Source: Chloroflexota bacterium (GTDB lineage Bacteria; Chloroflexota; Limnocylindria; QHBO01). Taken from it: a stretch of 5,985 nt of DNA. Where the stretch lies: contig JACDBS010000018.1 in NCBI GenBank assembly GCA_013694795.1, forward strand, positions 1 through 5,985, given 5' to 3'. The notes under the pieces were generated by a model. It was not told where the DNA came from, searched no databases, and saw only the letters and a program-made list of their open reading frames with translations. The position numbers were made by a program, and so were the translations under genes. Below are positions 5,981 to 5,985 of this stretch, piece after piece (the first letter of the stretch is position 1; each line of letters starts with the position of its first letter).

Positions 5981-5985
5981 GGTTC

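Overview
The window is a GC-rich bacterial chromosome segment in which every real gene lies on the minus strand. It carries the classic ribosomal stalk / RNA polymerase cluster, read from right to left as rplK (L11), rplA (L1), rplJ (L10), rplL (L7/L12) and rpoB (RNA polymerase beta). All five genes appear complete. rplK starts 5 bases from the right edge and rpoB ends 27 bases from the left edge. rpoC would be expected just beyond the left edge; its start is not visible.

Organism: gene order, strong GC bias, rare TTA/CTA/TCA codons and an 1159-residue beta subunit without the two large proteobacterial lineage insertions fit a high-GC member of the Terrabacteria, such as Chloroflexota or Actinomycetota. 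I favour a Chloroflexota-like lineage from the general look of RpoB, but the sequence alone does not settle this.

Layout along the transcript: (1) rplK and rplA are separated by one base, and the rplA Shine-Dalgarno lies inside the last codons of rplK. (2) A 227-base gap between rplA and rplJ holds a promoter-like pair of hexamers, a folded element resembling the L10 leader family, and a strong intrinsic terminator ending 29 bases before the rplJ start; together they look like an L10(L12)-responsive attenuator. (3) rplJ and rplL are 35 bases apart. (4) A 143-base gap between rplL and rpoB holds a GC-rich hairpin with a UUCG loop and no U-tract, a perfect 8-bp dyad, and a near-consensus sigma-70-type promoter (TTGACG, 16 bases, TATACT) placed to give rpoB its own transcript. 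(5) rpoB follows.

Functionally, L11, L1, L10 and L12 build the mobile, factor-binding stalks of the large ribosomal subunit, and RpoB supplies half of the RNA polymerase catalytic core. The two intergenic regions are where the ratios among these products would be set: L10/L12 autogenous control before rplJ, and uncoupling of rpoB from the abundant stalk proteins after rplL.

I found no mobile element, CRISPR array, RNA gene or unknown system. The observations most worth a second look are the rplJ attenuator with a duplicated CACGCAGG segment, the rpoB promoter with an overlapping dyad, the UUCG hairpin after rplL, and a natural Asn at the rifampicin-contact position equivalent to E. coli His526.
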